From: Desulfobulbaceae bacterium
GTDB taxonomy: Bacteria; Desulfobacterota; Desulfobulbia; Desulfobulbales; Desulfocapsaceae
Direction of reading: 5' to 3'
Length of the DNA stretch: 62,295 bases
Assembly (NCBI GenBank): GCA_024227155.1
Contig: JAAELB010000267.1
Location: forward strand, 1-62,295
In this document: in pieces, positions 27,639-36,407 of the stretch
Numbering within the stretch: the stretch's first letter is position 1
Layout of the letters: the number at the start of each line of letters is the position of its first letter
The notes under the pieces: generated by a model
The model's input: the letters and a program-made list of their open reading frames with translations, nothing else
Told to the model about the DNA's origin: nothing
Database searches by the model: none
Made by a program: the position numbers and the translations under genes

Positions 27639-28550
27639 ATGACCGAAACAACCATAGAAGAGATAGTCGACGATCGTCCGACCGGGTTTAAGGCGGATCT
27701 CTCCGAATTCTGGTCCTATTTCAGTGAAAACCGCGGTGCAGTTATTGGCCTCGTTTTCTTCATTTGTATTGTTATTATAGCTGTTTTTGCTGATTTTATT
27801 GCACCGCACGGCCCCAATCAGCAGTATCGGGATGCTCTCCTCCAACCTCCATTCTGGCAGAGCGGTGGGGAACTGCGCTTTCCACTGGGAACCGATGCCA
27901 TCGGCCGGGACATGCTCTCCAGATTAATCCACGGATCTCAGTATTCCCTCTTCATCGGCTGTATAGTGGTGTCAATTTCCCTTTTCGTAGGGATCATACT
28001 AGGCCTTGCCGCCGGATTTTTCCGTGGCAAAGTCGACACTTTTATCATGCGAATTATGGATGTTGTGCTAGCCTTTCCAAGCCTGTTGCTTGCACTCGTT
28101 CTTGTTGCGATCCTTGGGCCAAGCCTAATTAATGCCATGATCGCCATTGCCATTGTCCAGCAACCTCATTACGTAAGACTGACAAGAGCAGCCGTACTTT
28201 CCGAGATGACCAAGGATTACGTCATCGCTGCACGGGTAATCGGGGTCAAGTCATTAAGACTTATGTTTGTAACCATCCTACCAAATTGTATGGCCCCACT
28301 CATTGTCCAGGCGGCACTCAGCTTTTCAACCGCAATCCTCGATGCCGCTGCTCTTGGATTCTTAGGTATGGGCGCGCAACCCCCAACACCCGAATGGGGA
28401 ACCATGCTGGCGGACGCCAGAGAATTCATCCTGAGAGCCTGGTGGGTGGTCACCTTTCCCGGTGTTGCCATTCTCACCACGGTACTCGCTATAAATCTAA
28501 TGGGCGACGGCCTGCGGGATGCCCTTGATCCGAAACTCAAACGATCCTAA
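27639..28550 (+). CDS. dppC: peptide ABC transporter permease DppC
   Basis: The 303-residue permease matches DppC/OppC. It has the N-terminal single segment followed by a periplasmic loop (APHGPNQQYRDALLQPP), LGTDAIGRDMLSRLIHGS, and the EAA loop (DYVIAARVIGVKSLRLMFVTILPN). Ends with the typical NLMGDGLRDALDPKLK. Second permease of the dpp operon. Confidence 0.95.
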   Translation: MTETTIEEIVDDRPTGFKADLSEFWSYFSENRGAVIGLVFFICIVIIAVFADFIAPHGPNQQYRDALLQPPFWQSGGELRFPLGTDAIGRDMLSRLIHGSQYSLFIGCIVVSISLFVGIILGLAAGFFRGKVDTFIMRIMDVVLAFPSLLLALVLVAILGPSLINAMIAIAIVQQPHYVRLTRAAVLSEMTKDYVIAARVIGVKSLRLMFVTILPNCMAPLIVQAALSFSTAILDAAALGFLGMGAQPPTPEWGTMLADAREFILRAWWVVTFPGVAILTTVLAINLMGDGLRDALDPKLKRS

Positions 28551-28557
28551 TTGCACA

Positions 28558-29553
28558 ATGCCATTACTTGAAATTGAAAATCTCACTGTCAGTTTTCAGA
28601 CTGCAGGTGGACAGTTTACTGCGGTTGACCGGGTATCACTACATATTGAACCTGGGGAAATTGTCTCAGTTGTCGGTGAATCGGGATCAGGGAAATCCGT
28701 CGCCATGCTTGCCCTTATGGGCTTGCTGCCATGGACAGCAACAGTCACCGCAGATGTCCTTCGCTTTGCTGGTCAGGACATGCAAACAATCCCCAAGCAG
28801 GAGTTACGAAAAATTATCGGCTCTAAAATGGCGATGATTTTCCAGGAACCGATGACAAGTCTCAATCCCTGCTTCACCGTCGGCTTCCAGCTCACCGAAT
28901 CTTTAAAGATTCATCTGGGTCTAAACCGCGCACAACGCAAAGCAAGGGCGATTGAACTTCTTGAACTCGTTGGTATCCCTGAGCCGCAAAAAAGATTATC
29001 GGCCTTCCCACACCAGCTCTCAGGTGGAATGAACCAGAGGGTAATGATAGCCATGGCCATATCATGCGACCCCCAGCTACTTATTGCAGATGAACCGACA
29101 ACGGCCCTTGATGTGACTATTCAGGCGCAGATTCTAGACCTTCTTTTGAAACTGCAGAAAGAAAAAGGCATGTCGCTGGTGCTGATCACCCATGACATGG
29201 GTGTTGTCGCAGAAACTGCCGAGAGGGTTGCGGTACAATACGCAGGCCAGCAAGTGGAAAAACAACCGGTGAAAGGTCTTTTTTCCAGCCCTCATCACCC
29301 ATACACCCAGGCCCTGCTAAACTCCCTGCCGGAAAGATCAGACTCCAAAATACTTCCGTCAATCGCCGGTGTCGTCCCGGGACAATTCGACAAGCCAAAA
29401 GGTTGTCTTTTTTCACCTCGCTGCGAATACGTCACAGATCACTGTCGCACAACGCCTCCACAGATCGGGCCAGAATCTTTCGGACGCGCCCTCTGTCACT
29501 ACCCCTTAAAAGACGGCAAGCCAACGAATTACCCAAAGGAGGAGGCCAAATGA
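28558..29553 (+). CDS. dppD: peptide ABC transporter ATPase DppD
   Basis: The 331-residue ATPase has Walker A GESGSGKS (about 39-46), signature LSGGMNQR (about 154-161), Walker B LLIADEPTTALD and the C-terminal oligopeptide extension with Cys residues (CLFSPRCEYVTDHC) seen in DppD/OppD. ATG 28558 is chosen because MPLLEIENLTVSF is the usual start; an upstream in-frame ATG at 28519 would overlap dppC by 32 bases. Confidence 0.94.
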   Translation: MPLLEIENLTVSFQTAGGQFTAVDRVSLHIEPGEIVSVVGESGSGKSVAMLALMGLLPWTATVTADVLRFAGQDMQTIPKQELRKIIGSKMAMIFQEPMTSLNPCFTVGFQLTESLKIHLGLNRAQRKARAIELLELVGIPEPQKRLSAFPHQLSGGMNQRVMIAMAISCDPQLLIADEPTTALDVTIQAQILDLLLKLQKEKGMSLVLITHDMGVVAETAERVAVQYAGQQVEKQPVKGLFSSPHHPYTQALLNSLPERSDSKILPSIAGVVPGQFDKPKGCLFSPRCEYVTDHCRTTPPQIGPESFGRALCHYPLKDGKPTNYPKEEAK

Positions 29554-30521
29554 GCAGTGATATTGTTTTAGAAGCCAAGGATCTTAAACGCCACTATCAG
29601 GTTGACCGAGGAACCTTTAAAAAACCGGCCATCCTCAAGGCACTGGATGGTGCAAGTTTTACCCTGACAAAGGGCAAAACCCTTGCCATTGTCGGAGAAT
29701 CAGGATGTGGTAAATCGACCCTTGCTCGGCTTGTCACCATGATTGAACAGCCAACCGCCGGAGGACTTCGAATTGGTGAGGTAAACGTTACTTCAGCAGA
29801 GGGAGTGGAGACAAAGGATCTACACAAGATGGTGCAGATTGTTTTTCAGGACCCTTACGGTTCCCTCAATCCACGACAAAAAATAGGCCATACTCTGGGA
29901 GAGCCGCTACTTGTTAACACCTCATTGAGCAAAAGTGAGCGTCGTAAAGCTGCCCTTAAGATGATCAGCCTTGTTGGCTTACGACCGGAACATTATGAGA
30001 GATACCCGCACATGTTCTCCGGCGGTCAGCGACAGCGGATTGCCGTAGCCAGGGCCTTGATGCTCAATCCTCAGATTCTGGTACTGGATGAGCCTGTATC
30101 TGCACTTGATGTGTCCATTCAGGCCCAGATTTTGAATCTTATTGCTACACTGCAGCAGCAGTTTAATCTCGCCTACATGTTTATCAGTCACGATCTCTCC
30201 GTGGTAAAACATATAGCCGACGATGTAATGGTTATGTACCTGGGTAAACCCGTGGAATCCAGCAGCCGTGAGGAGCTTTTCAGCAGGCCCCGCCACCCTT
30301 ACACACGGGCTCTGCTTTCCGCTACGCCAATGGCGGATCCTTTCAGGACCAAAGAAAGAATAGTACTTCACGGAGAACTGCCGTCCCCCATTGCTCCACC
30401 TTCCGGCTGTACCTTCCACCCACGTTGTCCATCAATGACAGATGAGTGCAGGAAAAAAGCTCCGGAGTTAAAAGCCTTGGATGGTTACCAGGTTGCCTGT
30501 TTTCATCCAAAGGAATACTGA
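29550..30521 (+). CDS. dppF: peptide ABC transporter ATPase DppF
   Basis: The 323-residue ATPase has Walker A GESGCGKST, Q-loop VFQDPYGSLNPRQKIG, signature FSGGQRQRI and Walker B ILVLDEPVSALD, and the C-terminal CTFHPRCPSMTDEC motif. Its ATG overlaps the dppD stop (ATGA) and has a strong AAAGGAGG, so translation is coupled. Completes the importer with dppABCD. Confidence 0.95.
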   Translation: MSSDIVLEAKDLKRHYQVDRGTFKKPAILKALDGASFTLTKGKTLAIVGESGCGKSTLARLVTMIEQPTAGGLRIGEVNVTSAEGVETKDLHKMVQIVFQDPYGSLNPRQKIGHTLGEPLLVNTSLSKSERRKAALKMISLVGLRPEHYERYPHMFSGGQRQRIAVARALMLNPQILVLDEPVSALDVSIQAQILNLIATLQQQFNLAYMFISHDLSVVKHIADDVMVMYLGKPVESSSREELFSRPRHPYTRALLSATPMADPFRTKERIVLHGELPSPIAPPSGCTFHPRCPSMTDECRKKAPELKALDGYQVACFHPKEY

Positions 30522-30550
30522 CCGGTGTTTCCGCCCCCAGCGAAAATGAC

Positions 30551-31504
30551 ATGCAGTTCCTAACGATTAGCGACTCAATTTGCATGCCGTCCCTTGGGCT
30601 CGGCACCTGGAAGTCAAGGCGAGGTGAAGCCGCAGCGGCGGTCAAGCATGCCATCGGAGTTGGCTATAGACATATTGACTGTGCCCCCATCTACAAAAAC
30701 GAAAAAGAGATTGGTCCCTCTCTAGCAACAGCTATTCAACAGAACTGTGTTAGTCGAAGTGATCTCTGGGTTACCTCCAAACTCTGGAATAATGCCCACA
30801 ATCCAAAACATGTCAGACCAGCCCTTGAAAGAAGCCTGAAGGATCTGCAACTGGACTATCTTGATCTTTTCCTGATCCACTGGCCCGTCAGCTTCCGGCA
30901 GGATATTGAATTCCCAAGAAAACCAGAGGAGTTTCTGGCTCCTGGAGAAATACCATTAATTGAAACATGGGGAGCCATGGAGAAAATGGTGAAAAAGGGC
31001 TTATGTCGAGCCATTGGAGTATGTAACTTCAGCCTGTCACGTTTACAGGATTTGTACAGTACAGCCACAATCCCTCCTGCAGTGAATCAAATCGAGCTGC
31101 ACCCCTACCTGCAGCAACTTGAAATGTTAGAGTATTGCTATAAAAACAATATCCTGCTCACAGCTTACTCGCCACTCGGCTCCCCCGACCGTCCTTCCGC
31201 ACTTAAAAAGGAGAATGAGCCATCCTTGTTAAACCATCCTTTAATTTTACAACTGAGCAATAAAAGTGGGGCAACTCCAGCGCAAGTCCTGCTCTGTTGG
31301 GCACTTGCAAGACAAACTGCGGTCATTCCTAAATCAGTACATCCTGAACGTATCCTTGAGAACTTCCTATCCCATGAGCTGCTAATTGACCAGGCTGACC
31401 TCCGCTCTCTCGACCAGCTTAATCTCAACTACCGATACCTGGATGGAGCCTTTTTCTGCGGGCCTGGCTCACCATACACTCTTTCAAAGCTCTGGTCTGA
31501 CTGA
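30551..31504 (+). CDS. aldo/keto reductase
   Basis: The 317-residue NAD(P)H-dependent oxidoreductase has the AKR tetrad: Asp and Tyr in HIDCAPIYKNE (about 42-52), Lys in WVTSKLWN, His in DLFLIHWP. PKSVHPERILEN near 265 binds the cofactor phosphate. The start at 30551 follows dppF by 29 bases with a poor ribosome-binding site; an earlier ATG would lie inside dppF. It appears to be the last gene of the dpp transcript, though no functional link to peptide import is evident. Substrate unknown. Confidence 0.88.
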   Translation: MQFLTISDSICMPSLGLGTWKSRRGEAAAAVKHAIGVGYRHIDCAPIYKNEKEIGPSLATAIQQNCVSRSDLWVTSKLWNNAHNPKHVRPALERSLKDLQLDYLDLFLIHWPVSFRQDIEFPRKPEEFLAPGEIPLIETWGAMEKMVKKGLCRAIGVCNFSLSRLQDLYSTATIPPAVNQIELHPYLQQLEMLEYCYKNNILLTAYSPLGSPDRPSALKKENEPSLLNHPLILQLSNKSGATPAQVLLCWALARQTAVIPKSVHPERILENFLSHELLIDQADLRSLDQLNLNYRYLDGAFFCGPGSPYTLSKLWSD

Positions 31505-31686
31505 GAATTCTCTGACAATTATCTGGAATATCTTGCAATCACTCCACTTTCAAGTGTATTCTTTGTCGGATAAATAATCTGGATAGAGGAGAGTAGCAGC
31601 TACACCTTCATCTAAGGTGCCACCATACCTTTTCGTAATTCCTCGTTCCTGCCATATAAGTCATTTATCTAAATTTTAAACACCAT

Positions 31687-33315
31687 ATGAAATTTATTAA
31701 TGAACTTCCCCTGGCCGCTTTACACCTTGATGAAAAGACCAGGATTATCAACGTAAATAGCCACGCGAAATTGTTGTTTAAATGGCAGGACATTCCAGCT
31801 AAGCGGCCTCTTTTTACTGAGTTTATCTCAGACGAAGATATTTCCAGTTTTCACTCTTTCTATAGAGACATAAAGCCCAGAGTTCCCGCGATATTCAATA
31901 CCACCCTTAATTTTCCAGCCAATTCCAAAGAACAAATCACTATTAAAGCCTCCCGGGCCAATTGTGGAGACATGCTTTTTCTCCTCAATATAGAGGACTC
32001 CTGGACCACAAGCCGTGAAGATTCATGTCTTCATAATACTATCCTAGAAGCCCAGTACCAGCACAACCCAGGGGGGATACTACTCGTTAACCAGAAAATG
32101 GAAATGCTGTCGTTTAATCAGGAATTTGTCAATATCTGGAAAATTCCACCAGAGGTACAGAAATCCCGGGACGAACAGGCCAGCCTCCAGAGTGTTCTTG
32201 ATAAACTTCAAGACCCTGAAGGCTTCATAACCAAAGTTCAGTATCTTTATGACAATATACACGAGATAAGTACCGATGAAGTTCAACTTATAGATGGACG
32301 GACCCTCTATCGACATACATATCCCATCTACCATCATGAATCCTACTTGGGTCGTGTATGGTATTTTCTCGATATAACCCAATTAAAAAACGGTCAGTTA
32401 AAGATTGAAAAACAACAGATATTTGAAAATACCATTCTGGAACATGTTCAAAATGGCATAATTGCATGTGACAAAAAGGGTAAAATAATTCTCTTTAACA
32501 GAGCCTGCAAAGATTTTTACGGAATCGAGGACAATAGTCCGATTCCTGCCAATCTAGCAGAACTAAAACACTATCAAAAGGATGGGCTTACTTCCATCCT
32601 TCCTTCAGAAGAACCACTCACCAAGGCGCTTTCCGGACAATGTTTACAAAACGACGAAATAGTAATTGTTGACCATGAAACAACACCACGCACCTTCAGA
32701 GTCAACGGCCAGGCCATGAGTGACTGCGATGGGAAACAGATAGGTGCAGTTATCTCTCTGCACGACATCACTGACCTGAGAACGGCCAAAGAAAAACTTC
32801 GCTTTATGGCATATCACGATGAACTGACAGGACTACCTAATAGAAGATTATTCCACGACCTGTTACAACAGAGCCTAAAACATGCCCACAGAGATCAGCT
32901 TTTTGTCGGCGTCCTTTTTCTCGATATGGACAACTTTAAATCGGTAAATGACCTGTATGGCCATGATATTGGTGATGAACTTCTTAGAGAACTTAGTATT
33001 ACCCTGAAACAATGCTTACGCGCGTCAGATTTTCTCAGTCGCTGGGGCGGCGATGAGTTTGTCATTTGCCTTCCCTCAGGAAAAAACCCTCAGGACATTG
33101 TCAAGGTCGCGGAAAAAATTTGTGAAACCGTGATCCAATATACTCACCACGAGAACAAGGACCTCGATGTAAGTATCAGTATTGGCATTGCTATTTCGCC
33201 AAGCCACGGCAATGAACCTGACCTTCTTATTCGTAACGCCGATATGGCCATGTATCGAGCAAAAAAACTGGGTAAGAATAGATGTGAACTCTTTTTGCCG
33301 AACAATGATACTTGA
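31687..33315 (+). CDS. PAS-PAS-GGDEF diguanylate cyclase
   Basis: The 542-residue soluble protein has two or three PAS-like regions (about 1-90, 118-240 and 250-375, the last with NAIIACDKKGKIILFNRACKDFYGIED-type features) and a C-terminal GGDEF domain (about 375-535). The active site is RWGGDEF (about 452-458), preceded by RASD, the RxxD inhibitory site. It should make c-di-GMP from GTP under control of a bound ligand or redox state. No EAL domain. The PilZ-like gene downstream may be one of its readers. Confidence 0.88.
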   Translation: MKFINELPLAALHLDEKTRIINVNSHAKLLFKWQDIPAKRPLFTEFISDEDISSFHSFYRDIKPRVPAIFNTTLNFPANSKEQITIKASRANCGDMLFLLNIEDSWTTSREDSCLHNTILEAQYQHNPGGILLVNQKMEMLSFNQEFVNIWKIPPEVQKSRDEQASLQSVLDKLQDPEGFITKVQYLYDNIHEISTDEVQLIDGRTLYRHTYPIYHHESYLGRVWYFLDITQLKNGQLKIEKQQIFENTILEHVQNGIIACDKKGKIILFNRACKDFYGIEDNSPIPANLAELKHYQKDGLTSILPSEEPLTKALSGQCLQNDEIVIVDHETTPRTFRVNGQAMSDCDGKQIGAVISLHDITDLRTAKEKLRFMAYHDELTGLPNRRLFHDLLQQSLKHAHRDQLFVGVLFLDMDNFKSVNDLYGHDIGDELLRELSITLKQCLRASDFLSRWGGDEFVICLPSGKNPQDIVKVAEKICETVIQYTHHENKDLDVSISIGIAISPSHGNEPDLLIRNADMAMYRAKKLGKNRCELFLPNNDT

Positions 33316-33700
33316 GAGTAAACCAGTGATATTGTTTTACTCAACGACCCCAAATTCACCTCCAGTCCATCCCCCAATGAATTGATGAAAAATTCGGGCA
33401 GACCATAGCTATTACTCCTTCTGTAACACTCTTTTTCTTTCTTAACCAGCCGCTTGTACAAAAGCGAACACCGTGTGCAAATTTTGCGCACTGCACACTT
33501 TTGCACAGGTCAAAATAAACAAAAACATTGTAGCTCAACCGCATTAACACCTGTATCATACTGAAACAACACACGAAGAAAATCAGGCACATTAATTGCA
33601 AAAATATAATTGGGGGCTAGTTTAAATTTATTTTTAGTAAAAAAACATCTTCACAACCAGGAGATGTGAAATATCATTAACAGAAACAACAGGAAATATT
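33316..33700. other. intergenic region with possible operator and sigma-54 site
   Basis: No gene is supported in these 385 bases. A 7-base inverted repeat, GTGTGCA (33473-33479) with TGCACAC (33492-33498), could be a regulator site. Downstream lies the sigma-54-like promoter listed separately. Confidence 0.45.
33585..33600 (+). promoter_or_regulatory. possible sigma-54 promoter
   Basis: AGGCAC-ATTAA-TTGCA matches the -24/-12 consensus (TGGCAC-N5-TTGCA) at all but the first base, with the correct GG-N10-GC spacing. It lies about 100 bases before the PilZ-like gene. Confidence 0.5.
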
Positions 33701-34138
33701 ATGAACTCATTAGCATTTCTCGAACCGACCACCCCGGTACAATTTCCAGAACTCCGAACTCATAATCGTGTGAAAGTTACTGATCTTTTAGCAATTTTAA
33801 AATGGGGAACTGGTCAAATTCTAGAACTGAGCTCCATTGGACTTTCTTTTGGCTGCCTCTATCCGCACAGTTTTCCTAAAGAATGGAGTATGGATATCCT
33901 TGATGCCAAAGGAGTACATATAAAAGATATTATGGTGAGAAAGATCTGGGAAAGGGATATAGACCACCCTAAACCATCCACCAAATTTGAAGTTGTAACC
34001 GGCGTGGAATTCATCGACCTGACAACAAAACAATCTCTGGAAATTAATGAGTTATTTGAGAATATCGAATATTCACACGTCAACATAATGCTCGAAGAAC
34101 TAGAGATATCCGGGTTCAGACATCCAGCACTTCTCTGA
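33701..34138 (+). CDS. PilZ-like domain protein
   Basis: The 145-residue protein has an arm-like LRTHNRVKVTD (about 20-30) and ELSSIGLSFGC (about 47-57), resembling the RxxxR and DxSxxG motifs of PilZ domains, followed by alternating strands. The second motif is imperfect. Likely a c-di-GMP-binding or PilZ-fold protein; the possible sigma-54 promoter upstream fits motility or surface regulation. AGGAAA precedes the ATG. Confidence 0.5.
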   Translation: MNSLAFLEPTTPVQFPELRTHNRVKVTDLLAILKWGTGQILELSSIGLSFGCLYPHSFPKEWSMDILDAKGVHIKDIMVRKIWERDIDHPKPSTKFEVVTGVEFIDLTTKQSLEINELFENIEYSHVNIMLEELEISGFRHPALL

Positions 34139-34524
34139 TCATGGCTGGCAGGAGACAGCTCTGAATCTCGCTTAACACCTTCGGAATCTGTCGCTAAGTT
34201 GCGGAAATAATAACGAATCACCGGAACTGCTATCTATGTAGGACTGGTGTTTTTTGTCTTAATGCTTTGTCTTAATAGTGAATTCCCATAGCCATTTGTC
34301 TAAAATGACAACGTGTTAAGCACCCAACTCCCCCACCCAAAACCTTCTTTTTAACCGTTGTAATAAATGGTGTTGCGCCCTGCAGGAAAATTCAAAGAAT
34401 AATTCACCCCACATAAAAAGACCTTGCCCATCCTTTTTTTATTATTAATTTAATTTGTTAGAACCTTAGAAATTCATTCGATGTCTATCGTTTTTCTGTT
34501 TATGGAAACCCAACAGGAGACCAT
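34139..34524. other. intergenic region before permease gene
   Basis: No reading frame with a ribosome-binding site and no strong hairpin was seen in these 386 bases. An AT-rich stretch (34430-34460) could hold the promoter of the permease-rhodanese unit. Confidence 0.35.
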
Positions 34525-35814
34525 ATGGTCTGGAAATATCTCACCATAGCAAGCCTTACTTTCTGTTGGATGTTCTCTCCGGATGCACTGGTACTCCTTG
34601 GAAACAGTGCGGGAAAAGGAGGATGGTCCTTCATATTGTTTCTTCTCCTGGCATTCTCTGTATCCGGGTGGGCAATCCATATACTCCAGTCCACCTATAG
34701 AACGGGAGTAAGCCCGAAGAATTATCAGTCCATTTCTTCAAGCACAGGCATGAATACCGTGGTAACCCTGTCGCTTACCCTTGCATATTGCCTGACCCTG
34801 GCACTCTTTATACCTACGGGTACACTTGTAACAGCAGGGTTCACCTTCAATGAAACCTTTGTCTACTGGTTTCCAAATTTTGGTTTCAGCTTTCTATTAC
34901 TTGGGGTTATCCTTTTAGTCCATCTCTGGAGCGTGAGACTACCCCTCATGCTACAAGTTATATTTGTCGGGATCACGTTAATTTCCCTGCTTGTTTTATC
35001 GACGATTGGATTACTCTCTCCCCAGAATAGTGGCAGTATACCCTTCTCCCCTTCAACCGATTCGGCCACGGCTATGGAAACCCTGCACATCGGGTTCACC
35101 CTCTTTAGTGGTTCGATGTTACTTCTGCTGGGATACGACCAGACCATAAATACATCACTTAAGTTTAAAGAGAGACTCTTGATTCTCACCGCGGGCGGAC
35201 TGGTACTTACCCTCTGGGGAACGGCATCCCTTCTCCACATACCACACGGAAAACTTTGCAATTCCACCATTCCCTATATTATTGGAGCACGGGAAATTTT
35301 CGGTCAACCTGGAAGAATTATAATCGGAATCGCTATTATCAGTGGGACCTGCGGCGTCGTTAATGGCCTCTTTATTTTCAGCAATAACTGCATACAACAC
35401 CTGGCTACTTCCCAGAGCCTGCCGCCAGCTATGTCGCCAATCTTGAGACAAAGAGCCCATGCCCTTTTACTCGCTCTGCTGATTGGACTTTTTATGGCGT
35501 CCGGCCTGGCCGGGGAAGAACACCTTGAAACGTATATTTACGGAGCGCTGTTACTATGGCTCCTGCATACAGGATATCGTTTATCTACTTCAGCAAAGGT
35601 GAACTATGAAAAGTCCAAAACCCCTTTGATATATTGTTTTTTTGCACCCACCCTGTTTTTCCTCACTTTTTTCTTTTCAGTAGCTAGTTACAACGATTTT
35701 AAAACCCTTTCTCGCTTTCTCATTCTTGCTCTTGCGAGCTCCGCTGCCATGGCAGTGTGCTGGCTTGCGCTTGGGAAATGCAGCAAGATAAAATCCACCC
35801 AATCACCTCAATAA
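34525..35814 (+). CDS. APC-type amino acid permease-like membrane protein
   Basis: The 429-residue protein has about eleven hydrophobic segments and the overall look of the aromatic/serine-threonine branch of APC transporters, but key motifs are weak. Examples are an N-terminal half-broken helix (SPDALVLLGNSAGKGGW) and GYDQTINTSLKFKER near 209-223. AGGAGA precedes the ATG. It is followed 17 bases later by the selenoprotein rhodanese on the same strand, so both are probably on one transcript. Substrate unknown. Confidence 0.65.
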   Translation: MVWKYLTIASLTFCWMFSPDALVLLGNSAGKGGWSFILFLLLAFSVSGWAIHILQSTYRTGVSPKNYQSISSSTGMNTVVTLSLTLAYCLTLALFIPTGTLVTAGFTFNETFVYWFPNFGFSFLLLGVILLVHLWSVRLPLMLQVIFVGITLISLLVLSTIGLLSPQNSGSIPFSPSTDSATAMETLHIGFTLFSGSMLLLLGYDQTINTSLKFKERLLILTAGGLVLTLWGTASLLHIPHGKLCNSTIPYIIGAREIFGQPGRIIIGIAIISGTCGVVNGLFIFSNNCIQHLATSQSLPPAMSPILRQRAHALLLALLIGLFMASGLAGEEHLETYIYGALLLWLLHTGYRLSTSAKVNYEKSKTPLIYCFFAPTLFFLTFFFSVASYNDFKTLSRFLILALASSAAMAVCWLALGKCSKIKSTQSPQ

Positions 35815-35831
35815 ACATAAGGAGATAACTC

Positions 35832-36221
35832 ATGAAACGGCTTCTATCCATTTTTATAGTAACTTCACTTTTGTTGGCTACACCACTAATTGCAGGTTCA
35901 GTTTCAAAAATGAACAAGGAAGAACTGAAGACTCTCCTGGGCTCTGACGACCTCGTTGTCCTTGATGTACGTACCGGAAGGGACTGGAGCACCAGTGAAT
36001 TTAAAATTCAAAGTGCAGTTCGGGCGGATGGCAGGGATCTATCCGTAGCAAACAACTACACTATAGACCACACCTTTGTGCTCTATTGCGCCTGACCCAA
36101 CGAAGCCACAAGTGCCAGTCTGGCACAAAAGCTACTCGCTCAAGGCTACAAAAATGTCTATGCCCTAAAGGGCGGCTGGAGGGAATGGCAACGGAATAAG
36201 TTTCCGGTAGAAGAGAAGTAA
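35832..36221 (+). CDS. selenocysteine-containing periplasmic rhodanese
   Basis: Read to the first TGA (36093-36095) the frame stops at 87 residues. Read through, it gives a complete 129-residue rhodanese ending at TAA 36219. A signal peptide (about 1-21) is followed by LVVLDVRTGRDW (rhodanese CH2A-like) and the active-site loop VLYCAUPNEATSA, where U is Sec88 and Cys86 is the usual catalytic position. Homologs of this type, as I recall them, read YCxCPxEATSA, so Sec replaces the second Cys. NVYALKGGWREW closes the fold. A hairpin at 36112-36126 fits a bacterial SECIS. AAGGAG precedes ATG. Probably sulfur or selenium transfer in the periplasm. Confidence 0.88.
36093..36126 (+). promoter_or_regulatory. 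UGA selenocysteine codon and SECIS-like hairpin
   Basis: TGA at 36093-36095 is followed by GTGCCA-GTC-TGGCAC (36112-36126), a perfect 6-base stem with a small GUC-containing loop. There are 22 bases between the UGA and the loop, within the range known for bacterial SECIS elements (about 16-37). Confidence 0.75.
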
Positions 36222-36273
36222 ATCACTACACAACAAACGGTCTGATAGCTGACGACATCCAGGCACTATAAAA

Positions 36274-36317
36274 GCAATAAATAGCATATTCACTACTGTG
36301 CTTACGCTATTTATTGC
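36274..36317. terminator. hairpin downstream of rhodanese
   Basis: GCAATAAATAGC (36274-36285) pairs perfectly with GCTATTTATTGC (36306-36317). It lies 52 bases after the selenoprotein stop codon and could end its transcript; no T tract follows. Confidence 0.5.
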
Positions 36318-36351
36318 AGCTATTCGATTTCATCAATATTATGGGGCCGGC

Positions 36352-36379
36352 AAGTGGGTAAATAATTTTTTACCCACTT
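36352..36379. terminator. hairpin downstream of Cys/Met PLP enzyme
   Basis: AAGTGGGTAAA (36352-36362) pairs with TTTACCCACTT (36369-36379). Placed 28 bases beyond the stop of the minus-strand gene, it is a likely terminator for it. Confidence 0.5.
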
Positions 36380-36407
36380 CAAATATCTATATACTAAAGA
36401 ACGCGTA

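Noticed and set aside
33356-33601. 81-residue Cys-rich minus-strand frame
   Set aside because: No ribosome-binding site, and it covers the region with the operator-like repeat and sigma-54 site; no family resemblance.
35832-36095. Rhodanese as a pseudogene truncated at TGA
   Set aside because: Coding continues in frame with the conserved active-site and C-terminal parts, a SECIS-like hairpin lies at the right distance, and the TGA replaces a Cys position. A single nonsense mutation would not explain all three.
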